A DNA stretch of 18,833 bases from Bacillota bacterium (GTDB lineage Bacteria > Bacillota > Clostridia > Lachnospirales > Lachnospiraceae), in contig JAFAFU010000054.1 of assembly GCA_023423335.1 (NCBI GenBank), positions 1 through 18,833 of the forward strand. Reading direction: 5' to 3'. Below are positions 1 through 6,245 of this stretch, in pieces. The position numbers were made by a program, and so were the translations under genes. The notes below the pieces were generated by a model. It was not told the origin of the DNA and did not search any database. It was given only the letters and a program-made list of their open reading frames with translations. Every line of letters starts with the position of its first letter. Positions within the stretch are counted from its first letter, which is position 1.

Positions 1-1062
1 CTTATCGAAAAAATACCGGAACTGTCAGGACTGATTGATGACCAAACTGGGGCTTACAAGGGGACCAAAGAGGAGATTATGGGTCTTATCGGCAAAACTA
101 AGGAATATTACTTGGTGCAGGCGGCAAGGGAAAGCCTGATTGAGATAGCCCAGGCTCAGTATGAATCCGAAAAGAAGCTTAAAGAGCTCACAGATAAGAG
201 GACGGAAGCGGAAAATATCCTGGCGGGAGTCGAAGAGAAAAAGAAGGCGCGGTATGATGAGCTCATACAAAAGGCAAAAGACAGAAACGGCGGAATGTTA
301 AACCAGGTTGACTCTGGAAAAGCTCTTATGACAGTTGAGCGGGAATACAGCGAGACAATAAGGGGGCTTAAAGGTGCAATTGACTTGGTTAACGATCAGA
401 TAGATGAAACTATCGATACCCAGAATGAACTTAACGCCGAATGGGACTATGCAACGGACTATATTACTACATACTCCGAAACTGCCAAAGAAGACATTGA
501 GGCCGTTGAAAAAGCTGTGAAAGACCTCGATAAGCAGTTTGGGAAAACGGATCTGGCTGGCAAAGCCAAGGGCGTCTTAAGCGGGTTTGTAAAGACCTTT
601 AACAACGATACAACAGCTCTCAATTCCGTGAAAACCTGGCTGCAGGGAATCAATGATACCATTAAAAACTGGCAGATGCCGCAGGTTAAAGTACCCACCA
701 TGTACGAAGCCGTAATGCAGGAGGCCTATAATGCCGGCGGGATAGGTGGGCAGAATAAGACCGCAAAGCTGCCGGGATACGCCTCTGGTGTCTATGTCGG
801 AGCAAACACGCCCCACCTGGCCGTGATCGGGGATAATAAGCGGGAAGGTGAAATTGTTTCTCCGGAAAGCAAATTTCAGGAGATGCTTAATAAGGCTTCC
901 TCCGGATCGAACGAAGAGCAAATAAGATTACTTAAGCAGCAGAATGCATTACTTCAGGCAATTCTTGAAAAGACAGGTATCACAACAAAAGATATTTTCG
1001 GCGCTGTTAAATCCGAAAGTGATGAATACCGTAAGAGCACGGGTAAGCTTGCATTCAGCTAG
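1..1062 (+). CDS. Phage tail tape measure protein, C-terminal part (partial at window edge)
   Basis: The reading frame is open from base 1 through a stop at 1060-1062, so the gene begins upstream of the window; the ATG at 79 is only an internal methionine. About 353 residues are visible. The first half is rich in Lys, Glu, Asp and Ala with heptad-like character (roughly residues 55-180 of the visible part), as expected for the helical rod of a siphovirus tape measure protein, which sets tail length and is ejected with the DNA. Near the end is a Gly/Ala-rich segment reading GYASGVYVGANTPHLAVIG followed by EGEIVSPE, which resembles the C-terminal tail common in tape measure proteins of Firmicutes prophages. 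The last part is Gln/Leu-rich and may be a coiled coil. A small tail gene follows after 17 bases. Role is assigned from composition, this C-terminal motif and the order of neighbours; no enzymatic domain is seen here. Confidence 0.8.
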   Translation, partial: LIEKIPELSGLIDDQTGAYKGTKEEIMGLIGKTKEYYLVQAARESLIEIAQAQYESEKKLKELTDKRTEAENILAGVEEKKKARYDELIQKAKDRNGGMLNQVDSGKALMTVEREYSETIRGLKGAIDLVNDQIDETIDTQNELNAEWDYATDYITTYSETAKEDIEAVEKAVKDLDKQFGKTDLAGKAKGVLSGFVKTFNNDTTALNSVKTWLQGINDTIKNWQMPQVKVPTMYEAVMQEAYNAGGIGGQNKTAKLPGYASGVYVGANTPHLAVIGDNKREGEIVSPESKFQEMLNKASSGSNEEQIRLLKQQNALLQAILEKTGITTKDIFGAVKSESDEYRKSTGKLAFS

Positions 1063-1079
1063 GGAAGGAGGACCCATCT

Positions 1080-1469
1080 ATGGCATTTGAAGGATACTTA
1101 ATAAAAATAAATGGAACGGCCTTCCCCAACTCATACATCCTTATGGATAGCTATGATTCCTCTCCTAACCAACTTATGGACGATGACTCCTATACAGACG
1201 GAGACGGCAAGCTGCACAGGAATGTATTACCCCATACCAGGAGTAAGCTGGAGTTCAATACCGTTCCTAAACTTACCCTGGCGGATAAAATGGCCATACA
1301 GTCATTTATTCCTACCAGAGTGAAGCTAACGGTTAAGTACTGGAATGACGAAAGCAACACATACAAGTCAGGCGAATTTTACGTCCCTGATATTACGTTT
1401 CCCATTCACGATATTACAGCTACGGATATAATCTATAACTCGACCCGGATCGCATTTATTGAGTATTAG
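1080..1469 (+). CDS. Small phage tail protein (distal-tail region)
   Basis: A 129-residue protein with no membrane segment and many beta-prone stretches (for example KLTVKYWND and GEFYVPDITFPIHDI). It starts at an ATG preceded by a strong GGAAGGAGGA ribosome binding site and lies between the tape measure gene and a tail-associated gene, which is where the distal-tail/baseplate-hub proteins of siphoviruses are encoded. The sequence resembles small conserved proteins (DUF6711-like, from memory) found at this position in clostridial prophages. A structural role at the tail tip is inferred from position and size; no catalytic motif is visible. It appears intact. Confidence 0.65.
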   Translation: MAFEGYLIKINGTAFPNSYILMDSYDSSPNQLMDDDSYTDGDGKLHRNVLPHTRSKLEFNTVPKLTLADKMAIQSFIPTRVKLTVKYWNDESNTYKSGEFYVPDITFPIHDITATDIIYNSTRIAFIEY

Positions 1470-1479
1470 GAGGGGCATT

Positions 1480-2181
1480 ATGGCAGATGAAGCATTAAAG
1501 ATCTTATATAAGACAGAAAGTACCGCAAAGTGCTATATCATATATTTCCCTTCCATTGATTTGTCTATCAATACTGCGGGTACGAATGATAAAATTGTTG
1601 CGGGAAGTTTCAGTCTGACGGAGCGGATCAATGTCGACAACGTTCTGGTATTTGGGTCCTGTATAGCTTCTGAGATCAAATTTACTGTTGCGGATATTTC
1701 ACAGGATCTTTCCGGGATGGAATTTACCGTTGCGCAGACAGTGGGAGCATACACATGGGAAATTGGCACTTATACAGTAGACAGCTGCAAAAAGCAAGGC
1801 AACAAAAGGTATAAGGATATCACGGCTTATGACGCTTTGAAGAAGACTGACATTGATGTAGCTCCCTGGTATAACAGTTTGATATTTCCCATGACCCTGG
1901 CAACCTTCCGGGCGTCCCTGCTAGATCATCTAGGCATTGAAGAAGAGCTCCGTGAGCTTCCGAATGACTCTATGGCTGTCCAGAAGACCATAGAACCGGG
2001 TCAGATTAGCGGAAGGTCAGTACTGGAGGCCTGCGAAGAAATCAACGGCTGTTTCGGACATATAGGTCGTGACGGCAAATTTGAACACGTCATACTTAAG
2101 CCAGCATATGGATTGTATCCCTCAGACAATCTGTACCCGTCTGATAATCTATATCCGGTATCAGAATCTGATACCTCCTAG
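1480..2181 (+). pseudogene. Tail-associated protein, truncated after 233 residues
   Basis: The start is the ATG at 1480, placed by AGGAGG at 1468-1473; an upstream in-frame TTG at 1459 overlaps the previous gene and has no such site. The visible protein starts MADEALKILYK and contains FPMTLATFRASLLDHLGI, EPGQISGRSVLEACEEINGC and FGHIGRDGKF, which resemble the N-terminal third of large tail/baseplate proteins of Lachnospiraceae prophages. Near its end it has a short tandem repeat, LYPSDNLYPSDNLYP, and then stops at TAG (2179-2181) after VSESDTS. Relatives of this kind are, as I recall them, several hundred residues long and continue past the LYPSD repeat, so the C-terminal part seems to be lost. 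After the TAG the same frame stays open for 23 codons of unrelated sequence up to the endolysin gene, consistent with a deletion joining two genes. Family recognition is from memory, not from a search. Confidence 0.6.
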
Positions 2182-2253
2182 GCCCTGGGGGACTTTGACG
2201 GCTGGATCAATAGCAAGATCGAGGCCGAGGTCAAGAGATTGGCGGTGATATAA
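2182..2253 (+). pseudogene. C-terminal remnant of the gene that preceded the endolysin (possibly holin)
   Basis: Directly after the TAG at 2179-2181 and in the same frame, 23 codons read ALGDFDGWINSKIEAEVKR followed by LAVI, then TAA at 2251-2253. The TAA overlaps the endolysin ATG (2253-2255) by one base, a classic coupled gene junction. There is no start codon or ribosome binding site inside this stretch, so it is not an independent gene. It looks like the amphipathic, charged C-terminus of the gene that normally precedes the lysin, often a holin or a small lysis accessory gene. No other holin is visible in the window. The identity as holin is only an inference from position. Confidence 0.5.
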
Positions 2254-2930
2254 TGGCCAGGGATATTACAAAACTGCATCCGGATCTTCAAAAGCTTGTT
2301 GCAAGCCTTCAGAAGGAATGTTTGCTGCAGGGATTGAAAATCGGTATCAGTGAATGTGTCCGGACCATTGCAGAGCAGGATGCGTTATATGCACAGGGAC
2401 GTACCGCTCCCGGAGGGATTGTCACCAATGCAAAGGGCAGTACATACTCTTCCATGCACCAGTGGGGCGTGGCCTTTGATTTCTACCGTAATGATGGCAG
2501 GGGCGCATATCTTGATGCGGACGGCTTTTTCACCAAGGTCGGTAAGATCGGTCAGAAGCTTGGATTAGAATGGGGAGGCACATGGAAGTCTCCGGTAGAC
2601 AAACCTCATTTTCAGCTTCCTGATTGGGGATCAACGTCTTCAATAATCAAGATCACTTATGGCACACCGGGCAATTTCATGAAGACCTGGGCTACTCCGA
2701 CAAAGACCATCACCGCAGCATCCCCCAAAGAACATATAATGTGGCTCCAGGAGCGGGTGAATCGGTATTCCGATGCCGGCATAGATGTAGACGGCAGATA
2801 TGGACCAAGAACTAAACAGGCTGTGCTGAATTACTGGAAGCGGTTAAAATGGAACCAGCACGGGAGGGACGACGGTACCAGAGCTGGTAAAGCTACGATT
2901 GAGGCTTTGGCGGCAGGCAGGGCAAGATAA
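2253..2930 (+). CDS. Phage endolysin: M15-type L,D/D,D-peptidase with peptidoglycan-binding domain
   Basis: A 225-residue lysis enzyme. Residues ~5-125 form a zinc peptidase of the M15 (VanY/CwlK/Ply500-like) type: the metal ligands appear as His69 and Asp76 in SMHQWGVAFDF and His119 in KPHFQLPDW, with LEWGG between them and the usual SECVRTIAEQDALYAQGR loop upstream. Such enzymes cleave the stem peptide of peptidoglycan. Residues ~158-222 (HIMWLQERVN, GIDVDGRYGPRTKQAVLNYWK) form a PG_binding_1-type wall-binding domain. There is no signal peptide, so release would normally need a holin, whose gene seems to be missing here. The ATG overlaps the preceding TAA; the ribosome binding site is weak, which suggests translational coupling to the lost upstream gene. 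The protein itself looks intact. Exact bond specificity cannot be read from sequence. Confidence 0.9.
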   Translation: MARDITKLHPDLQKLVASLQKECLLQGLKIGISECVRTIAEQDALYAQGRTAPGGIVTNAKGSTYSSMHQWGVAFDFYRNDGRGAYLDADGFFTKVGKIGQKLGLEWGGTWKSPVDKPHFQLPDWGSTSSIIKITYGTPGNFMKTWATPTKTITAASPKEHIMWLQERVNRYSDAGIDVDGRYGPRTKQAVLNYWKRLKWNQHGRDDGTRAGKATIEALAAGRAR

Positions 2931-2947
2931 TTGGCTTAGTATAACAT

Positions 2948-2979
2948 CCCCCTTCGATACCATAATATATCGAGGGGGG
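2948..2979 (+). terminator. Rho-independent terminator of the prophage lysis operon
   Basis: A 12-bp stem (CCCCCTTCGATA at 2948-2959 pairing with 2968-2979, one T:G pair) with an 8-base loop lies 17 bases after the endolysin stop. On the + strand it is followed by TAACTATTTTTCTT, a passable U-tract. It also lies just past the stop of the convergent reverse-strand gene (2984), so it may act in both directions, but the minus-strand side lacks a T-run. Confidence 0.65.
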
Positions 2980-2983
2980 GTAA

Positions 2984-4210
2984 CTATTTTTCTTCAGATT
3001 CGCTGCCACGTATAGGATGTGTAAGTCTTATTGCCAGAACAACCATTATGATATTAAGAAACCATCTATAATAATTTGTTGTATCTTCTATTACATTCGC
3101 GTTGATTATTGTAGTAGCAGAATTAAGTATATTATATGGTGTAAATATGTCTTTACGCAATGAAATATCGCTTGAAAAAGATAGATTGCCTTCTATGTTA
3201 AATATTGCATTATCTGAATCAAAATTATAGAAATAATCTCTTGTAAAATTGAATCGAGTTAATTTTTTAGAAACTTCTTTTAAATCGCCGACTAAATCAT
3301 TTGAAAATTTAAAATTCTCAACATTACCGTCAAATAAAAATTCATTAAATTCATTATAGGAAAAATCACTCACATATTTATCAAATAAAGAAATAATATC
3401 TTTCATATTTTTATCTTCGGTATTAATCGATGAAAAAACAATGCTGGAAAAGCCATTATTTGGATTACCAATAATTTCGCAAGAAAAGTTTTTTGTGTCA
3501 ATAGCAATGAATACTGGAAAATACGCTTCAACATACCAGTCATTATTGTATTTGTTATGGATATAGTGTATATTTTTTCCGTTAAATAAATCGATTACCA
3601 TATTTTCATAGCCTTCTAATAAACAAAGCAATTCTACTATGATTTCATTACCTTCTAATGGCCGATAGATAAAATCAACTGATGAACCCTCGAAGTTAAT
3701 GTTAATGTGATTTGAAGTTCCAAAAACTTCATCTTTTTTAGGAGTGCCATCCGAGGTGTAAAATAGTTCTTTTTCTAATGGTTCAAAAATATTCACTGGT
3801 TCATATTCTGAATGGATCTCATGATTAAGGGGCAGGATAGGTTGGTACATATAACTATAGTAATTAGTGTTATATGTGCCGTTGATTATAATAAAAAAAA
3901 CAAACAAGAAAACAAACAAAACCAGCTTAAATATTATCGTATTGTAAAAACTTTGTTTGATGGACAGTATTGCTGTATTAAAAGCCATATAATAGATAAG
4001 TATCAATATTATTATTGTACCTGGGAATTTGATACAGGCCCCTAAAAGTGTAAAAACAATCCATGGTATTATAACGATATAAAATTTTATATATGTGTTA
4101 CTTTTTTTACATGATTTTAACTTTAGAACTAATACAAGAAGATTTTCAATAATTACTAAAATAAAAGCGAAAAAAAACCATCTGTTAGGAAACCAAAAAC
4201 TAGAAACCAT
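2984..4210 (-). CDS. Unknown multi-pass membrane protein, prophage cargo (moron) gene
   Basis: Start is the ATG whose first base is 4210, placed by GGGAGG seven bases upstream; the frame also has a TTG at 4216 but it sits only one base from that site. The product has 408 residues. Four hydrophobic segments fill the first ~120 residues (FFFAFILVIIENLLVLVL, FYIVIIPWIVFTLLGACI, TIIILILIYYMAFNTAIL, IIFKLVLFVFLFVFFIII). They are followed by ~250 polar, Asn/Asp/Tyr-rich residues, then a last membrane segment (WFLNIIMVVLAIRL) and a short charged tail. With this topology the large domain would be extracytoplasmic. I recognise no family. It is monocistronic, opposes the phage late genes, and is visibly much more A+T-rich than its neighbours. 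The place between lysin and attachment site is typical for lysogenic-conversion genes; superinfection exclusion, surface modification or immunity roles are guesses only. Confidence 0.75.
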   Translation of the reverse strand: MVSSFWFPNRWFFFAFILVIIENLLVLVLKLKSCKKSNTYIKFYIVIIPWIVFTLLGACIKFPGTIIILILIYYMAFNTAILSIKQSFYNTIIFKLVLFVFLFVFFIIINGTYNTNYYSYMYQPILPLNHEIHSEYEPVNIFEPLEKELFYTSDGTPKKDEVFGTSNHININFEGSSVDFIYRPLEGNEIIVELLCLLEGYENMVIDLFNGKNIHYIHNKYNNDWYVEAYFPVFIAIDTKNFSCEIIGNPNNGFSSIVFSSINTEDKNMKDIISLFDKYVSDFSYNEFNEFLFDGNVENFKFSNDLVGDLKEVSKKLTRFNFTRDYFYNFDSDNAIFNIEGNLSFSSDISLRKDIFTPYNILNSATTIINANVIEDTTNYYRWFLNIIMVVLAIRLTHPIRGSESEEK

Positions 4211-4233
4211 TATCAAGCCTCCCTCTTTAATAA

Positions 4234-4258
4234 ATGATAATTATTTATATATTATCAT
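4234..4258. repeat. Inverted repeat over the -10 of the cargo gene (operator-like)
   Basis: ATGATAAT (4234-4241) and ATTATCAT (4251-4258) are perfect 8-base inverted arms separated by nine A/T bases. The repeat overlaps the candidate -10 of the reverse-strand membrane gene, so it could be an operator or a 5'-UTR hairpin. The region is very AT-rich, which makes chance symmetry more likely. Confidence 0.35.
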
Positions 4259-4278
4259 ATAAAATGATTGATTGTAAA
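4251..4278 (-). promoter_or_regulatory. Candidate promoter of the cargo membrane gene
   Basis: On the minus strand TTTACA (4278-4273), a 16-base spacer and GATAAT (4256-4251) form a plausible sigma-A promoter about 40 bases ahead of the ATG at 4210. An inverted repeat covers the -10 and the predicted start of transcription (see separate entry). No other good candidate is seen in this stretch. Confidence 0.4.
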
Positions 4279-4359
4279 TATAAAATGTCAGATTATAACA
4301 GAAATTAGAGAATGATCTGACCTGCAGGAGTCTTTTTCTATGTTATAAGCAAAATTCGC

Positions 4360-4378
4360 GTTGCATTTCGTGTTGCAT
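4360..4378. repeat. Direct repeat GTTGCAT near the attachment site
   Basis: GTTGCAT occurs at 4360-4366 and again at 4372-4378, a 12-base period, about 130 bases inside the putative prophage end. Short direct repeats at such a distance can be arm-type binding sites of a tyrosine integrase or excisionase. With only two copies this is suggestive, no more. Confidence 0.3.
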
Positions 4379-4432
4379 ACATGCGAAAACAATGCTATTT
4401 TCATATAAAACAACCGTAAATAAAGAAAAATA

Positions 4433-4476
4433 AAAACACGCACAAAGCCAGTGTTTATCACAAGTGTACGTGTTTT
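4433..4476. repeat. Stem-loop just inside the prophage end
   Basis: AAAACACG (4433-4440) pairs perfectly with CGTGTTTT (4469-4476) around a 28-base loop, about 25 bases before the tRNA-derived segment. No T-run beyond the stem itself follows on the + strand. It could be part of the attP architecture or a weak terminator. Apart from this, the GTTGCAT repeat and the attachment and terminator elements, I see no gene in 4279-4693. Confidence 0.3.
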
Positions 4477-4501
4477 CGGTAATTAGCCATGCAGCCATAG
4501 C

Positions 4502-4527
4502 AGGGGTTCAAGTCCCCTCGACTGCAC
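4502..4527 (+). other. Prophage attachment site (attR-like): 3' end of a tRNA gene
   Basis: The bases AGGGG-TTCAAGT-CCCCT at 4502-4518 form a perfect 5-bp T-arm with a canonical seven-base loop. CGACTGC (4519-4525) is the right length for the 3' acceptor strand, followed by discriminator A (4526). A matching 5' strand GCAGTCG and a D-arm/anticodon arm are not found upstream, so this is only the 3' end of a tRNA, with no encoded CCA. The sequence is reminiscent of class II (Leu-type) tRNAs but identity is uncertain. Phage genes lie on the left and chromosomal-type genes on the right. This is the arrangement left by a tyrosine integrase that inserts into a tRNA 3' end, with the intact tRNA restored at the far left end of the prophage. 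Confidence 0.6.
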
Positions 4528-4533
4528 TAACCT

Positions 4534-4588
4534 AAAATAAAGCAAAGGGATTCGGACCCTCGTGGTTTCAGTCCCTTTGTTTTATTTT
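4534..4588 (+). terminator. Terminator, probably of the original tRNA transcription unit
   Basis: A 17-bp stem with one G:T pair (4534-4550 with 4572-4588; core AGCAAAGGGA / TCCCTTTGTT) around a ~21-base loop, ending in a T-rich run TTTTATTTTTC. It lies 8 bases after the tRNA 3' fragment, so it is most simply the tRNA gene's own terminator, left on the chromosomal side of the integration point. Confidence 0.7.
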
Positions 4589-4620
4589 TCTATTTTTACA
4601 CAGAAGTTTATACAGGTAAT

Positions 4621-4647
4621 CTCTCTTTATCGGGCATGAAAAGAGAG
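4621..4647. promoter_or_regulatory. Inverted repeat upstream of the AraC-type regulator
   Basis: CTCTCTTT (4621-4628) and AAAGAGAG (4640-4647) form a perfect 8-bp inverted repeat with an 11-base loop, 46 bases before the start codon. It may be an operator or a leader hairpin; no T-run follows, so it is not a terminator. I cannot identify a convincing -35/-10 pair around it. Confidence 0.3.
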
Positions 4648-4693
4648 GAAGATGAATCGGATATAGTATATTTTATTATTAGGAGATGTAGGG

Positions 4694-5548
4694 ATGGAAT
4701 GGATAGAACGCTTAAATAGTACTGTGAATTATATAGAAGAACATATAATGGACGATATCAATTATGAAGAAGTGGCAAAGATTGCGTGTTGCTCAACATA
4801 TCATTTTCAGAGAATGTTTTCATATATGGCAGACATACCACTGTCTGAATATATACGCCGAAGGAGAATGTCATTGGCGGCGGTGGATTTGCAAAGTGGT
4901 AATGAAAAAGTTGTTGATATTGCCATGAAGTATGGATATGATTCACCTACAGCATTTAATAGAGCTTTTCAAAGCGTTCACAAAATAACACCTTCACAAG
5001 CGAAAGAGAAAGGTGTTGTTCTAAGGTCATTTCCTCCTATCAGCTTCAAAATAACAATAAAAGGAGCTGCTGAGATGAATTATAGAATTGAAAAGAAAGA
5101 AACCTTTCGAATTATTGGCGTTTCAGAACCATTGCAGCCGGTTATTGAAAAGAATTTTGAAATTGTACCTAAGATGTGGGAAAATGCATCCATGAACGGA
5201 ACAATATCAAAGCTTGCAGCGGTTATGGATGGAATGCCAATGGGATTGCTTGGAGTGAGTTCGTGCAATGAGCTTGATCATTGGAGATATTACATCGCAG
5301 TAGCAAGTAGCCAGCCAATTGACGGTGCCTTGGAAGAATATTTGGTACCAGCAGCGACATGGGCGGTATTTTCTGGAGAAGGAACAAGTCAATCTATACA
5401 GGAATTGGAGAAAAGAATCGTAACAGAATGGCTTCCAACTTCGGGATTTGAATATGCGAATGCACCTGATATAGAAGTGTATTTGTCAGCCGATCCAGAA
5501 AATGCAAAATATGAGGTTTGGATTCCGGTTGAAAGAAAGGAGAAATAA
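4694..5548 (+). CDS. AraC-family transcriptional regulator with GyrI-like effector-binding domain
   Basis: A 284-residue cytoplasmic regulator. Residues ~8-107 are an AraC-type double helix-turn-helix (INYEEVAKIACCSTYHFQRMFSYM and the signature VVDIAMKYGYDSPTAFNRAFQSVHKITPSQAK in two halves), placed at the N-terminus as in Rob/TipA-type multidrug regulators. Residues ~128-281 (MNYRIEKKETFRIIGVSEP to EVWIPVERK) match the GyrI-like/effector-binding fold, which binds hydrophobic small molecules. Start ATG 4694 has AGGAG eight bases upstream. The gene is followed two bases after its stop by a small PUA-like gene, so the two are probably one operon. An inverted repeat CTCTCTTT/AAAGAGAG at 4621-4647 lies upstream. 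Inside the gene an in-frame ATG at 5075 (Met128), with AAGGAG eight bases ahead, sits exactly at the start of the effector domain. Confidence 0.88.
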   Translation: MEWIERLNSTVNYIEEHIMDDINYEEVAKIACCSTYHFQRMFSYMADIPLSEYIRRRRMSLAAVDLQSGNEKVVDIAMKYGYDSPTAFNRAFQSVHKITPSQAKEKGVVLRSFPPISFKITIKGAAEMNYRIEKKETFRIIGVSEPLQPVIEKNFEIVPKMWENASMNGTISKLAAVMDGMPMGLLGVSSCNELDHWRYYIAVASSQPIDGALEEYLVPAATWAVFSGEGTSQSIQELEKRIVTEWLPTSGFEYANAPDIEVYLSADPENAKYEVWIPVERKEK

Positions 5549-5550
5549 TT

Positions 5551-6003
5551 GTGGTTCATTTGGTATATTGCGACGATAAGGAAAAAGTGCTTGAGAAGAT
5601 ATTAGATGGTTTAAAAACTATGATCGTCCGTGGCGCGAGCGGCAGAAAAATTCCTCACAGCAGAGTATCTAAAGGTGAGATACTCTATTTTATGAAAAAG
5701 GGTACAGCCAAGATATCTGCGATGGCGATGGTTAAAGGCGTACAGAACTTTGTTAAATTGCAGGAAGAAGAAATCATAAAAACGTTGGACGATAATCAAA
5801 AAATGCTCAATCTTTCTGAAAAGCAAAAAGAACGGTGGCATAAAAAATGTCTATGCTTAATTGAATTTGAAAAAGTACAGCCCATCGAGCCCCTGGAATT
5901 TGACCATCAGGGAAACATGGATGATTGGCTTATAATCGAGAAAATTGAGGATGTTGTTGTCGGCACAAGTATTCCTTTCAATTATGACAAGTCTAGATTT
6001 TAA
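5551..6003 (+). CDS. Small PUA/ASCH-like protein of unknown function
   Basis: A 150-residue soluble protein starting at GTG (5551), with GGAG eight bases upstream and only two bases after the stop of the AraC-type gene. The N-terminal half contains ILDGLKTMIVRGASGRKIPHSRV and GEILYFMKKG, a pattern I associate with ASCH/PUA-like beta-barrel proteins of Clostridia. Such folds usually bind RNA or nucleotides. The C-terminal half (KERWHKKCLCLIEFEKVQPIEPLEF) fits the conserved end of the same family. No catalytic residues can be assigned. The tight coupling suggests it is controlled together with the regulator. Function is unknown; the fold assignment is by recall and moderate. Confidence 0.6.
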   Translation: MVHLVYCDDKEKVLEKILDGLKTMIVRGASGRKIPHSRVSKGEILYFMKKGTAKISAMAMVKGVQNFVKLQEEEIIKTLDDNQKMLNLSEKQKERWHKKCLCLIEFEKVQPIEPLEFDHQGNMDDWLIIEKIEDVVVGTSIPFNYDKSRF

Positions 6004-6062
6004 GAAAAGTTATGATCATAATGTGAAGTAGATCATTGGCATCTATATTCACTTAACTTCTC

Positions 6063-6108
6063 AAAAAAGCAGAGGTCCATAACGTAAGTTATGGACCTCT
6101 GCTTTTTT
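6063..6108 (+). terminator. Strong rho-independent terminator with a 21-bp perfect stem
   Basis: Positions 6063-6083 (AAAAAAGCAGAGGTCCATAAC) are the exact reverse complement of 6088-6108, with a four-base loop GTAA. The A-run on one side and T-run on the other make it a bidirectional-type terminator. It closes the AraC/PUA-like operon and insulates the potassium operon. Confidence 0.9.
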
Positions 6109-6119
6109 AGTGCACCCGG

Positions 6120-6213
6120 TTAAGATTGCGTTAAGATTAAAGTGCCGGAAGCTTATACAAAATTAACAGGAATTCAAAAACCTTAACATCGCTTTTATAT
6201 CGTTTGGTATATA
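6120..6213 (+). promoter_or_regulatory. Control region of the potassium operon with four TTAA(G/C)A half-sites
   Basis: TTAAGA occurs at 6120-6125 and 6131-6136, an 11-base period typical of OmpR/PhoB/KdpE-type response regulators that bind direct repeats on one face of the helix. TTAACA occurs at 6163-6168 and 6183-6188. Possible -10 elements are TATATA at 6208-6213 (19 bases after the last TTAACA) and TATACA at 6154-6159 (17 bases after the second TTAAGA); neither pair is a consensus promoter, as expected for an activated one. The KdpE-like regulator encoded downstream is the natural candidate ligand. That link is inference. Confidence 0.45.
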
Positions 6214-6245
6214 GTAAGCTAATGAAATAAAACGAGGTGTCAGGT

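Noticed and set aside
2179..2253. Programmed read-through of the TAG to make an extended tail protein
   Set aside because: The extension is only 23 residues, ends on the lysin start and looks like the end of another gene; a deletion scar is simpler and no read-through signal is visible.
3812..4045. Small forward-strand frame inside the cargo membrane gene
   Set aside because: No ribosome binding site, unusual composition, and fully antisense to a convincing membrane protein.
4210..4216. TTG start two codons upstream for the cargo membrane protein
   Set aside because: The GGAGG would be one base from TTG, too close; ATG at 4210 has seven bases spacing.
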